64,000 nucleotides of DNA from Pararhodobacter sp. Its GTDB lineage: Bacteria > Pseudomonadota > Alphaproteobacteria > Rhodobacterales > Rhodobacteraceae. Shown here one piece after another: positions 24,800 through 33,450 of the stretch. The stretch spans positions 837,001 to 901,000 of the forward strand of contig NZ_JAUCBZ010000015.1 of NCBI RefSeq assembly GCF_034676545.1, given 5' to 3'. The notes under the pieces are model-generated. The model was not told the origin of the DNA and did not search any database. It saw only the letters and a program-made list of their open reading frames with translations. Each line of letters begins with the position of its first letter. Within the stretch, counting starts at the first letter, position 1. The translations under genes were made by a program, and so were the position numbers.

Positions 24800-25609
24800 G
24801 TGGCGCATATCATCGTCACCGGAAATGAGAAGGGTGGGTCGGGGAAATCGACCACCGCGATGCATGTCGCGACGGCCTTGGCACGCATGGGTTACAAGGT
24901 CGGCGCGCTCGATCTGGACCTGCGGCAGCGCAGTTTCGGCCGTTACATCGAGAACCGTATGGCGATGATGGCGCATGAGCGTCTGTCTCTGCCGACGCCG
25001 CAATATCGCGAGCTGCCCGAGATCGACGCGGCCAGCCTTGGCCCGGATGAAAACATCCACGATCATCGCCTGTCCGAGGCGATCAGCGGGCTGGACGCCG
25101 AGTGCGAATTTGTCGTGATCGACTGTCCCGGCAGCCACACGCGCCTGAGCCAGGTGGCGCATTCGCTGGCCGATACGCTGATCACGCCGATGAATGACAG
25201 TTTCGTGGATTTTGATCTGTTGGCGCGGATCGAACCCTTGAGCAACAAGGTGCTGGGGCCGTCGATTTATGCCGAGATGGTCTGGCAGGCGCGGCAATTG
25301 CGGGCACAAGCCGGGCTGAAGCCGATTGACTGGATCGTCGTGCGCAACCGTCTGGGCGCGCAACAGATGCACAACAAGCGCAAGGTGGGCGAGGCATTGG
25401 ATCAGCTGTCAAAGCGGATCGGATTTCGTGTCGCGCCCGGTTTCAATGAGCGCGTCATCTTTCGCGAACTGTTCCCGCGCGGCCTGACCTTGCTGGACCT
25501 GCGCGATGTGGGCGTTGATCAGTTGAACATGTCCAACGTCGCCGCCCGGCAGGAATTGCGCGATCTGTTGACCGCGCTTCGCCTGCCCGGTGTGACGGTC
25601 AGTGTTTGA
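24800..25609 (+). CDS. mipZ: division-plane positioning ATPase MipZ (ParA-like)
   Basis: A 269-aa ParA/MinD-type ATPase. AHIIVTGNEKGGSGKSTTAM carries the deviant Walker A motif, FVVIDCPGSHTRLSQVAHS the Walker B/switch region, and TLITPMNDSFVDFD follows; this set is typical of alphaproteobacterial MipZ, which forms a gradient from the ParB-bound poles and blocks FtsZ assembly there. GTG 24800 is chosen because GGAAGAG precedes it; an in-frame TTG at 24755 is less likely. Confidence 0.92.
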   Translation: MAHIIVTGNEKGGSGKSTTAMHVATALARMGYKVGALDLDLRQRSFGRYIENRMAMMAHERLSLPTPQYRELPEIDAASLGPDENIHDHRLSEAISGLDAECEFVVIDCPGSHTRLSQVAHSLADTLITPMNDSFVDFDLLARIEPLSNKVLGPSIYAEMVWQARQLRAQAGLKPIDWIVVRNRLGAQQMHNKRKVGEALDQLSKRIGFRVAPGFNERVIFRELFPRGLTLLDLRDVGVDQLNMSNVAARQELRDLLTALRLPGVTVSV

Positions 25610-25757
25610 AGAAACGCTTTTCCGGCAGCGTGCTGGGCATGGTTTTGTGCATCTCATCCAGACGCATCATCACGCGATCTTCTTCATCGGCGAAAATGTT
25701 GAACGGCAGTTTCACGGCCTTGCCGAGACGGCTGAGGGTGGTGGGGTGCGTGCGCAT
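25599..25757 (-). CDS. 52-aa hypothetical protein convergent with mipZ
   Basis: ATG 25757, behind AGAAAGGAAATCAACC, opens a 52-codon frame rich in charged residues (LPFNIFADEEDRVMMRLDE). The 3' end overlaps mipZ by 11 bases. The basic first half and acidic middle suggest a soluble small protein, and the good ribosome site supports it. No known domain recognised. Confidence 0.6.
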   Translation of the reverse strand: MRTHPTTLSRLGKAVKLPFNIFADEEDRVMMRLDEMHKTMPSTLPEKRFFKH

Positions 25758-25956
25758 GGTTGATTTCCTTTCTGGAATACCGGGACTGCGCTCACCTTGC
25801 TGTCCGCCTGTGGCAACACTTGGGCGCAGGTGGGGTTCTTTGGCGGTGAGGCCATGACACTCTTGCGGCAAAAGGTGGTTGCGAGAGATGCGAAACTAGG
25901 GGTAAACCGTGAACATGCGGGCGCAGGATGGCGGCGCCCCCAAGTGGCGGGTTTCT

Positions 25957-27273
25957 ATGCTTTCGCTTGTCTGGTTCAAACGCGACCTGCGGGTCATAGA
26001 CCACCCGGCGCTTGCCCTTGCTGCGGCGCAGGGCGGCGTGTTGCCGGTCTATATCGTCGAGCCCGGGCTTTGGTTGCAGCCTGACGCTTCGGCGCGGCAA
26101 TGGGATTTCGTGGCGGAATCACTGGTCGAATTGCGCCGCGATCTTGCCGAACTTGGCCAGCCCTTGATCGTGCGCGAGGGGGATGCGGTCACGGTTCTGG
26201 CGCGACTTCATGCCAAGCACAAGGTCGATCAGATCCTCTCGCACGTTGAGGCCGGTACAGACTGGAGCATCGCCCGCAATGCGCGCGTCAGGGCCTGGGC
26301 CGGTGACACGGGGGTGCCGTGGGTCGAGGTCTCGCAATCGGGCGCGGGGCCTTTGGCCGATCCCCCCGCGCTGACGCCTTTGTTCGAGGGGACGGGCGGC
26401 GTGCCAACCGCGCGGTCGCTGAAATTGGCCGAGGATCGGTGCCCGTACCGGCAAACCGGCGGGCGCGCGGCGGCAGAGCTCGCGCTGGATCGGTTCTTGT
26501 CGAGTCGCGCGCAGACCTATGACCCGGCCGCCATGCCTGCGCTGACTGCAGAGCGTCTGAGTTCGCGTCTGTCGCCCTATCTGGCGTGGGGCGTGGTCTC
26601 GTCGCGCGATGTTGCGCAGCGGGTCGCACAGGAAAAATCCGCGCGGCGCGGGCAGCGGGCGTGGGCGACCGGTCTGCGCCGGTTCGACAAATGCCTGCGC
26701 CGGCGTGATCCCGGCGCTACGGCCTTGGCGGACACGCATGAGGATGACATCCCCGATGCCCAGCGCCTTGCGGCATGGTCCGCCGGCGAGACGGGCGTTC
26801 CGTTTGTGGATGCCTGCCTGCGCTACCTGCGCGCAACCGGCTGGCTTGAGGCGCGCGCGCGGGCTGTTGTCGCCGGGTTTGGCGTGCATCATCTGCGCCT
26901 TGGGGCCGAGGCCGTGGGTCTGCATCTGGCGCGGTCCTGTGTCGATTATGACCCGGCGATCCTGCGGCATGAGATGTCGCGCCTGACGCAAGGGCGGATC
27001 ATCGACCCGATCACCATGGGGCGCAAACTGGACCCGGACGGCGGGTTTACGCGGCGCTGGCTGCCAGAGCTTGCGCCGGTGCCCGGTGACTTCCTGCACA
27101 CCCCATGGTTCTGGCCCTCCGCGCGCGAGGCGTTGAACGGGCGCTACCCCGAACCCTTGGTCGATCCGGCCTCGGCCGCGCGCGCGGCAAAGGCGCGCAT
27201 GGTCACCTTCGCGCGCCGTATCCCCGCCGCACCCCGACGCGCGGCGCTTGGGCAAATGGCCCTGGACCTGTAG
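25957..27273 (+). CDS. divergent photolyase/cryptochrome-family flavoprotein
   Basis: A 438-aa protein. LSLVWFKRDLRVIDHPALALA is the N-terminal photolyase domain, and LSPYLAWGVVSSRDV, TGVPFVDACLRYLRATGWLE and GGFTRRWLPELA mark the FAD domain. Classical photolyases have W.REFY and a WQ..TG.D..PYFRIFNP tract; here these read RRFDKCLRR and VDYDPAILRHEMSRLTQGR, so several residues near the FAD/DNA site are changed. ATG 25957 is the family-like start; a frame open to 25909 adds 16 residues. DNA repair is possible but not assured. Confidence 0.78.
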   Translation: MLSLVWFKRDLRVIDHPALALAAAQGGVLPVYIVEPGLWLQPDASARQWDFVAESLVELRRDLAELGQPLIVREGDAVTVLARLHAKHKVDQILSHVEAGTDWSIARNARVRAWAGDTGVPWVEVSQSGAGPLADPPALTPLFEGTGGVPTARSLKLAEDRCPYRQTGGRAAAELALDRFLSSRAQTYDPAAMPALTAERLSSRLSPYLAWGVVSSRDVAQRVAQEKSARRGQRAWATGLRRFDKCLRRRDPGATALADTHEDDIPDAQRLAAWSAGETGVPFVDACLRYLRATGWLEARARAVVAGFGVHHLRLGAEAVGLHLARSCVDYDPAILRHEMSRLTQGRIIDPITMGRKLDPDGGFTRRWLPELAPVPGDFLHTPWFWPSAREALNGRYPEPLVDPASAARAAKARMVTFARRIPAAPRRAALGQMALDL

Positions 27274-27281
27274 GCCGGATG

Positions 27282-27755
27282 TCAGGCCGTGGCCAAGGAC
27301 AGCGCATAGGCATCCAGTTGATCCGCCACGATCCCCCAGCCCGTGTGAAACCCCATCTCCTCATGCTGTTTCGCGGCCTCGGGCGTGCGGTGTCGCGCGA
27401 TGGCCGTGTACTGCGTGCCGCCGTCGTCGGCGTCCTCCAGAAGGATGATGGCGGTCATGAAAGGCTCGGGCGCGGGCTTCCAGCCCTCGGTATAGGTGTC
27501 GGTGAACACCAGTTTGCGGCCCTCCACGATCTCCAGATACACGCCGTTATTCTCCATCACCGTGCCGCCGATATCAAAGGTGGTCTTGCACGCCCCACCC
27601 GGCCGCAGATCGAGGGTGCAGGCCGTGACGGTGTTGGGCGCGGGCACGAACCATTGCATCAGGTGCTCGGGCGTCGTCCAGCATTGCCAAACGGTCGCGC
27701 GCGGGGCGTTCGATTTGCGCGTCAACACAAGGTCGGTGTCAGGGTCCAAGATCAT
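27282..27755 (-). CDS. SRPBCC (AHSA1-like) domain protein
   Basis: A 157-aa START-like protein. SNAPRATVWQCWTTPEHLMQW and GWKPAPEPFMT, with TGWGIVADQLDAYA at the end, are typical of the AHSA1-related 'activator of Hsp90 homologue-like' family, whose members bind hydrophobic ligands. It stands 26 bases after the VOC gene and is probably cotranscribed with it. Function unknown. Confidence 0.85.
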   Translation of the reverse strand: MILDPDTDLVLTRKSNAPRATVWQCWTTPEHLMQWFVPAPNTVTACTLDLRPGGACKTTFDIGGTVMENNGVYLEIVEGRKLVFTDTYTEGWKPAPEPFMTAIILLEDADDGGTQYTAIARHRTPEAAKQHEEMGFHTGWGIVADQLDAYALSLATA

Positions 27756-27780
27756 TCCGAAAGTCCTTTGAATCAGTGCC

Positions 27781-28182
27781 TTACGCGCTGTCTTGTGGCG
27801 GAAAATGGGTCAGTTCCCAGATATGGCCATCCGGGTCGGTGATCGCCCGGTAATACATGAACCCGTGATCGACCGGCTCGCCATGGGCTGCACCGCCCAG
27901 CGTGCCGGCGGCATCACAGAGGCGGTCCACATCCTCTCTGGTTTCCACCGTCAAGGCCAGCAGAACCTCACGCGCCTGCGGCGTCTTGGCGATTTCCGAC
28001 CGCGAAAAGCCGCGGAATTTGTCATGCGTCAACAGCATTGCGAAGATGGTGTCCGAAAGGACCAGACAGGCCGCGGTGTCGTCGGTGTATTCGAGGTTGA
28101 AATCGAACCCGAGCGCGCGCCAGAATTTCATCGCGCGGGGCAGGTCGGCCACGGGGAGATTGACAAAAATCATGCGGGGCAT
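27781..28182 (-). CDS. VOC-family (glyoxalase/bleomycin-resistance-like) protein
   Basis: A 133-aa protein of the vicinal oxygen chelate fold: RMIFVNLPVADLPRAMKFWRALGFDFN starts the first repeat and YYRAITDPDGHIWELTHFPP closes the second, with the metal-binding Glu/His region in part preserved. No substrate can be assigned. It probably begins a two-gene unit with the SRPBCC gene. Confidence 0.88.
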   Translation of the reverse strand: MPRMIFVNLPVADLPRAMKFWRALGFDFNLEYTDDTAACLVLSDTIFAMLLTHDKFRGFSRSEIAKTPQAREVLLALTVETREDVDRLCDAAGTLGGAAHGEPVDHGFMYYRAITDPDGHIWELTHFPPQDSA

Positions 28183-28338
28183 TGCGCGCTCCTTTGGATC
28201 TGATCGCGGGTATTCGCAACCATCGACGCGAGTCGCGCAAGAATAAACATGGCCGGCGGGCGGTTTTGCGGCGTTCAGCGTCCGTCTCCGGTGGCGCGGC
28301 TTTGGGATCGGTGTTGCCTATCGGAAACAAATTCCCTA

Positions 28339-28360
28339 CCTGTATTCCGCAGCATACAGG
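28339..28360. promoter_or_regulatory. 7-bp inverted repeat upstream of glcB
   Basis: CCTGTAT (28339-28345) and ATACAGG (28354-28360) are perfect complements with an 8-base spacer, 39 bases before the glcB start. This is a plausible operator for the glyoxylate genes; the regulator is not known from the sequence. Confidence 0.5.
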
Positions 28361-28399
28361 GACGCGTCGGAGACGCGCGGCGAACATGGAGGGCGCATC

Positions 28400-30553
28400 A
28401 TGGCGCAACGAATCGACAAGGACGGATTGCAGGTTGACGCACATCTGGCGGAATTCATCGACACGCAGGCTCTGCCCGGTTCGGGCATCGAGGCCAAGGC
28501 GTTTTGGGCGGCGTTTTCCAGTCTGATCCATGACCTCGCCCCCAAGAATCGCGCACTTCTGGCCAAGCGTGATGAGTTGCAGGCAAAGATCGACGCCTGG
28601 CACCGCGATCACAGGGGGCAGGCGCACGATGCCCCGGCTTACAAGGCATTCCTGGAACAGATCGGCTATCTGCTGCCCGAGGGCGAGGATTTCCAGATCG
28701 GCACCACCAACGTGGACCCCGAAATCGCCAGCATCGCCGGGCCGCAGCTGGTCGTACCGATCACCAACGCGCGCTATGCGCTGAACGCGGCCAATGCGCG
28801 CTGGGGCAGTCTGTATGACTGCCTCTATGGCACCGACGCGATGGGCTCGACCCCTCCGGCGGGCGGTTATGAGCGTGGCCGGGGTGCGCGGGTCGTGGCG
28901 CGGGTTCGGGTGTTCCTGGACGAGGCCTTTCCGATCGAGGGCGGCAGCCACGCCGATGCGCGGCGCTATAGCGTCAAGGACGGCGCGTTGCTGGTCGATG
29001 ACCTGCCGCTGATCAACCCGGGCAAATTCGTCGGCTACACCGGCAACCCCAAGGCGCCCGACACGGTGATGCTGATCAACAACGGCTTGCATGTTGAACT
29101 GGTGTTCGACCGCGCGCATCTGATCGGCAGCCGCGATCAGGCCCTGTTGGCGGGCGTGCATCTGGAAAGCGCGCTGTCAGCGATCATGGATTGCGAGGAT
29201 TCGGTGGCCTGTGTCGATGCCGAGGACAAGGTGCAAGCCTATGGCAACTGGCTGGGGCTGATGAAAGGCACGCTGTCCGAGGAGTTCAAGAAAGGTGGGC
29301 AGACGGTGTCGCGGCACCTGAACGCCGACAAGGTGATCACCGGGGCGGATGGGTCCGAGGTGGTCCTGAAGGGGCGCGCCGTGATGTGGATCCGCAATGT
29401 CGGCCACCTGATGACCAACCCGGCGATCCTGACCCGTGACGGCGATGAAGCGCCTGAGGGTTTGATGGACGCGATGATCACCACGCTGATCGCCAAGCAC
29501 GACCTGCAAAAAACCGACGGGCTGCGCAACTCGGTCAAAGGCTCGGTCTATGTCGTGAAACCCAAGATGCACGGCCCCGAGGAAGTGGCCTTTGCCGATG
29601 AAATCTTCTCCCGTGTCGAATCGGCGCTGGGCCTGCCCGCGAACACCGTCAAGCTGGGCATCATGGACGAGGAACGCCGCACCTCGGTGAACCTCAAGCA
29701 GTGCATTGGGGCCGCGCGCAACCGCGTGGCGTTCATCAACACCGGCTTTCTGGACCGCACCGGCGACGAGATCCACACCTCGATGGAGGCCGGGCCGTTC
29801 AGCCGCAAGGATTTCATCAAGCGCAAGGCGTGGATCAAGGCCTATGAGGATCGCAACGTCGATATCGGGCTGGAGTGCGGGCTGTCGGGCAAGGCGCAGA
29901 TCGGCAAGGGCATGTGGGCCGCGCCCGACCTGATGGCGGCGATGCTGGACCAGAAGATCGAGCATCCGCGCGCCGGGGCGAATACGGCTTGGGTGCCCAG
30001 CCCGACCGCCGCCACGCTGCACGCGCTGCATTACCACAAGGTCGATGTGTTCGCGGTGCAAAAGCGGTTGTCCGGCGGCGGGCGTCGCGCGCATGTGGAA
30101 ACGCTGCTGGATATCCCGCTGGCCAGCTATCAAAAATGGACCGAGGCGCAGATCCTGGCCGAGGTCGAGAACAACGCGCAGGGCATTCTGGGCTATGTGG
30201 TGCGCTGGATTGATCAGGGTGTCGGCTGTTCCAAAGTGCCGGATATCCACGATGTCGGCCTGATGGAGGACCGCGCGACCTGCCGGATTTCCAGCCAGCA
30301 TATCGCCAACTGGCTGCATCATGGCGTGGTTTCGCAAGTGCAGACCATGGACGCGATGAAGCGCATGGCCGAGGTTGTCGACCGCCAGAATGCGGGTGAT
30401 CCGTTCTATCAACCGATGGCACCGGGGTTTGATGGGGTTGCATTCCTGGCGGCGTGTGATCTGGTGTTCAAAGGCCGTGAGCAACCGTCGGGCTATACCG
30501 AGCCGGTTCTTCATGCGCGCCGCCTGGAATTGAAGGCCGCGCGGAACAGGTGA
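28400..30553 (+). CDS. glcB: malate synthase G
   Basis: A 717-aa monomeric enzyme that condenses glyoxylate and acetyl-CoA to malate. The length and the order of motifs (NARYALNAANARWGSLYDCLYG, SAIMDCEDSVACVDAEDK, RAVMWIRNVGHLMT, VYVVKPKMHGPEEVAFA, GMWAAPDLMAAMLDQKI) fit type G rather than the shorter type A. GGAGGG precedes ATG. No isocitrate lyase is in the window. The adjacent GlcG-like gene supports a glycolate/glyoxylate unit. Confidence 0.96.
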   Translation: MAQRIDKDGLQVDAHLAEFIDTQALPGSGIEAKAFWAAFSSLIHDLAPKNRALLAKRDELQAKIDAWHRDHRGQAHDAPAYKAFLEQIGYLLPEGEDFQIGTTNVDPEIASIAGPQLVVPITNARYALNAANARWGSLYDCLYGTDAMGSTPPAGGYERGRGARVVARVRVFLDEAFPIEGGSHADARRYSVKDGALLVDDLPLINPGKFVGYTGNPKAPDTVMLINNGLHVELVFDRAHLIGSRDQALLAGVHLESALSAIMDCEDSVACVDAEDKVQAYGNWLGLMKGTLSEEFKKGGQTVSRHLNADKVITGADGSEVVLKGRAVMWIRNVGHLMTNPAILTRDGDEAPEGLMDAMITTLIAKHDLQKTDGLRNSVKGSVYVVKPKMHGPEEVAFADEIFSRVESALGLPANTVKLGIMDEERRTSVNLKQCIGAARNRVAFINTGFLDRTGDEIHTSMEAGPFSRKDFIKRKAWIKAYEDRNVDIGLECGLSGKAQIGKGMWAAPDLMAAMLDQKIEHPRAGANTAWVPSPTAATLHALHYHKVDVFAVQKRLSGGGRRAHVETLLDIPLASYQKWTEAQILAEVENNAQGILGYVVRWIDQGVGCSKVPDIHDVGLMEDRATCRISSQHIANWLHHGVVSQVQTMDAMKRMAEVVDRQNAGDPFYQPMAPGFDGVAFLAACDLVFKGREQPSGYTEPVLHARRLELKAARNR

Positions 30554-30648
30554 GGGGGTGCGGGGGGCCAGCCCCCCGCACCCCCCCGCCCAGGGGGGCG
30601 CACGCGCCCCCCTGGGAACCCCCCGTGAGTATTTCCTCGCAAGATGAA
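30554..30648. repeat. double G/C hairpin plus GAGTATTT..GCAAGATGAA element, copy 2
   Basis: Arms 30554-30568 and 30571-30585 are perfect 15-bp complements with only two bases between; a second pair, CAGGGGGGCG (30591-30600) and CGCCCCCCTG (30605-30614), follows. Then CCCCCC and GAGTATTT-CCTC-GCAAGATGAA (30627-30648). The last bases supply the AAGGAG ribosome site of the following gene, so the element is built into the glcB-glcG transcript. Confidence 0.8.
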
Positions 30649-30658
30649 GGAGCAAGGC

Positions 30659-31084
30659 ATGAGCGTGACACTGGAGCAGGCGCGTGTGATCATCGCGGCG
30701 ACGCGTGCCAAAGGGCGCGAGATGGGGCTCAAGCCGCTGTCGGTGGTGGTGCTGGATGCGGGCGGTCATGTTGTGGCGTTCGAGCGTGAGGATGGCGCGC
30801 CGGTCGGGCGTTTCGCGCTGGCGCAGGGCAAGGCCTATGGGGCGGTGATGATGGGCATGGCGGGGCGCGCGCAATTGGCATTGGCCGCGGCGCGCCCGGC
30901 GTTTGCCGGTGCTCTGATCGGCGTGTATGACGGCAAGTTCATTCCGGTGCCGGGCGGTGTTCTGTTGCGGGATGCGGCGGGGGCCATAATCGGCGCAATC
31001 GGGATCACCGGCGATACTTCGGAGAATGACGCCGAGGCCGGACTTGCCGGGGCGGCGGCAGCCGGGATCGCGGCAGAGGCGTGA
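30659..31084 (+). CDS. GlcG/HbpS-family heme-binding-like protein
   Basis: A 141-aa small protein with the GlcG/HbpS fold: SVTLEQARVIIAATRAKGREM, PLSVVVLDAGGHVVAFERED, GVLLRDAAGAIIGAIGITGDTSENDAEAG. Relatives are coded with glycolate and diol utilisation operons; one binds heme. It follows glcB in the same direction. ATG 30659 has AAGGAG upstream; ATG 30644 lies inside the repeat element and is less likely. Confidence 0.88.
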   Translation: MSVTLEQARVIIAATRAKGREMGLKPLSVVVLDAGGHVVAFEREDGAPVGRFALAQGKAYGAVMMGMAGRAQLALAAARPAFAGALIGVYDGKFIPVPGGVLLRDAAGAIIGAIGITGDTSENDAEAGLAGAAAAGIAAEA

Positions 31085-31152
31085 CTCCCCCTTTCCCTTG
31101 GCGCGTCAGCGGGCTAGGTTCCGTGCCGAGGGAATGAGCCACGGGTAATACC

Positions 31153-31926
31153 ATGTCGCCAAAGCGTCCCGTTGTCGGGGTTATCGGCAACAGCGCCATG
31201 CTGAATGAAACCTATGCCGTCCATGCGGGTGGCGTGATGAACTCCTGCGCCATTGCCGAGGTTTCCGGCGCGATGCCGCTGTTGGTGCCGGCCGATCCGC
31301 GCTTTGTGTCGGTCGAGGAATTGCTGGAGACCTTTGACGGGTTCTTGCTGACTGGCGGGCGGCCCAATGTGCACCCCGAGGAATATGGCGAGGAACCGAC
31401 CGAGGCGCATGGCGATTTCGACCGTTCGCGAGATGCTATCGTCTTGCCGCTGGTGCGGGCTTGCGTCGAGCGCGGCCAGCCGTTCTTTGGCGTGTGTCGC
31501 GGCTTTCAGGAGGTCAATGTCGCGATGGGCGGCACGCTGTATCCGGAAATCCGCGATCTGCCCGGGCGGTTGAACCACCGGATGCCACCGGAGGGCACGA
31601 TCGAGGAAAAATTCGCCCTGCGCCATATCGTGACCTTCACCGAGGGCGGCGTGTTTCACAAGCTTTTGGGGGCGTCCGAGGCGATGACCAACACCCTGCA
31701 CGGGCAGGGTATCAAGACCCCCGGCAAGCGGATTGTGATCGACGGCTATGCCCCCGACGGCACGCCCGAGGCGATCTATATCAAGGATGCGCCGGGTTTT
31801 ACGCTGTCGGTGCAATGGCATCCAGAATACAATGCCGCGAATGACCCGGTTTCCAGACCGCTTTTCGCCGCGTTTGGTCAGGCGTTGCGGGCGTGGCAGG
31901 GGCGTGACCGGGCGTCAAACGGCTGA
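31153..31926 (+). CDS. puuD: class I glutamine-amidotransferase-like hydrolase (PuuD family)
   Basis: A 257-aa enzyme of the gamma-glutamyl-gamma-aminobutyrate hydrolase family. The nucleophile is in FFGVCRGFQEVNVAMGGTL and the catalytic His/Glu in QWHPEYNA; GFLLTGGRPNVHPEEYG is the oxyanion region. Characterised members act in putrescine catabolism. No other puu gene is adjacent, so the substrate is an inference from family. Confidence 0.85.
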   Translation: MSPKRPVVGVIGNSAMLNETYAVHAGGVMNSCAIAEVSGAMPLLVPADPRFVSVEELLETFDGFLLTGGRPNVHPEEYGEEPTEAHGDFDRSRDAIVLPLVRACVERGQPFFGVCRGFQEVNVAMGGTLYPEIRDLPGRLNHRMPPEGTIEEKFALRHIVTFTEGGVFHKLLGASEAMTNTLHGQGIKTPGKRIVIDGYAPDGTPEAIYIKDAPGFTLSVQWHPEYNAANDPVSRPLFAAFGQALRAWQGRDRASNG

Positions 31927-32043
31927 ACCGTTCCGCGCCGGGGATGACTGGGAGCTGCCGGTCGAAACCCGTTGCGCGCCGGACCCCGGCACGGCGTGGC
32001 AAATCCAGCCGCGGCACCCCCTGAGATATCGCGCAAGCTGCCT

Positions 32044-33399
32044 TCAGATCGCCGAGGAATGCCCGGTTTTCGTCATCGCATAGGCGTCGAAATGCGTGGC
32101 GATCATGCGGGTCAGGGGGCGACCCGGCACCGGAACCGCCAGCCCCTCGGACGTGTGCGACACGAAATCCCCGAATTTATCGGCAATCGGCTGAAACAAT
32201 GCGTCGATCTGGGCGCGGCTCACCGGGAAATCCTGCAGCAGTTCCTCGGTGCTCACCTTGAAATCACACATCAACGCCTCGATCATGCGGGCGCGCAGAC
32301 GGTCGTCGTCGCTGAACGCATGGCCGCGGGTTGTCGCGAATTCACCGGCATTCACGGATTTCCCCCAAGCGGCGGTTGCCGGGTTCATCTGGGCATAGCC
32401 TTGCGGGAATTTCGAGATCGAGGACGTCCCCAGCCCCACCAAGACCTGCGCCGGGTCATCGGTATAGCCTTGAAAATTACGCCGCAGGGTGCCGTTTCTG
32501 GCGGCAATCGCCAGCCGGTCATCGGGCCGCGCAAAATGGTCAATGCCGATATCGACATAGCCATCCCAGGTGAACAGCTTGTTTGCCGTTTCAAACAGAG
32601 CAAGCCGTTCCTCGGGGCGGGGCAGGGTGTCCGAGGGGATCATCTGCTGTCGCCGCGCCATCCACGGCACATGGGCATACCCATAAAGCGCCACGCGATC
32701 CGGCGACAGCGACAGCAGTTTCTGTACCGATTCCGACAGACGTTTGTTGGTCTGATTGGGCAAGCCGAACAGGATGTCGGCGTTCAGGCTGTGCACGCCA
32801 TGCGCGCGAATGGCCTCGACGGCGCTACGGGTCAGTTCATAGGATTGCTCGCGCCCGATAATCGCCTGAATCTCGGGGTCGAAGTCTTGCACGCCAATCG
32901 AGGCGCGGTTCATGCCGGCCTCGGCCAGCGCGTCCAACCGGGCGCTGTCGATCTCGTTGGGGTCGATCTCGACCGAGAATTCGGCATCCTTCGCCAAGGG
33001 CGTGATCGCGAAAACTGTGGCGGCAAGGTCGCGCATGGCGTCGGCGGGCAGCAAGGTGGGCGTGCCGCCCCCCCAATGCAGCCGCGACAAAGTGACGCCT
33101 TCGGGCAAGGCATCGCGCAGCATGGCCAGCTCTGCCTTGAGGGTTTCGACATAGGCCAAGACCGGGGTGTCCGAACTCGTGCCTTGGGTCCGACACGCGC
33201 AAAACCAGCATAAACGCCTGCAAAACGGCACATGCAGGTACAAAGAGATCTGTGCGCCCGGCTCAATCGCCGCCAGCCAGCTGCGAAAATGCGCGGCGCC
33301 GACGTCACCCGAGAACTGCGGCGCAGTCGGATAACTGGTGTATCGCGGCACACGCGCGTCAAAGAGCCCCAAGCGGGCGAGTTGTGATTCGGTATTCAT
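32044..33399 (-). CDS. hemN: oxygen-independent coproporphyrinogen III oxidase
   Basis: A 451-aa radical SAM enzyme that decarboxylates coproporphyrinogen III without oxygen. The cluster motif C-RRL-C-WF-C follows SLYLHVPF at about residues 55-65; HWGGGTPTLLP and SIGVQDFDPEIQAIIGREQ follow. It is divergent from fnrL, with a perfect Fnr box 33 bases before the ATG. The start has no strong Shine-Dalgarno, and a class II Fnr promoter would start transcription at the ATG itself. Confidence 0.94.
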   Translation of the reverse strand: MNTESQLARLGLFDARVPRYTSYPTAPQFSGDVGAAHFRSWLAAIEPGAQISLYLHVPFCRRLCWFCACRTQGTSSDTPVLAYVETLKAELAMLRDALPEGVTLSRLHWGGGTPTLLPADAMRDLAATVFAITPLAKDAEFSVEIDPNEIDSARLDALAEAGMNRASIGVQDFDPEIQAIIGREQSYELTRSAVEAIRAHGVHSLNADILFGLPNQTNKRLSESVQKLLSLSPDRVALYGYAHVPWMARRQQMIPSDTLPRPEERLALFETANKLFTWDGYVDIGIDHFARPDDRLAIAARNGTLRRNFQGYTDDPAQVLVGLGTSSISKFPQGYAQMNPATAAWGKSVNAGEFATTRGHAFSDDDRLRARMIEALMCDFKVSTEELLQDFPVSRAQIDALFQPIADKFGDFVSHTSEGLAVPVPGRPLTRMIATHFDAYAMTKTGHSSAI

Positions 33400-33432
33400 T
33401 CGCCTAGATTGTGTGAAGAATGGTTCCCAGCC

Positions 33433-33446
33433 TTGATGTAGATCAA
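33433..33446. promoter_or_regulatory. Fnr box between hemN and fnrL
   Basis: TTGAT-GTAG-ATCAA is a perfect match to the FNR/FnrL consensus TTGATnnnnATCAA. It ends 4 bases before the fnrL ATG, a position suited to autorepression, and its centre lies 40 bases upstream of the hemN ATG, suited to activation. Confidence 0.95.
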
Positions 33447-33450
33447 TAAC

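Noticed and set aside
30644..30658. ATG 30644 as start of the GlcG/HbpS gene
   Set aside because: It is part of the GCAAGATGAA repeat; ATG 30659 has AAGGAG at the right distance.
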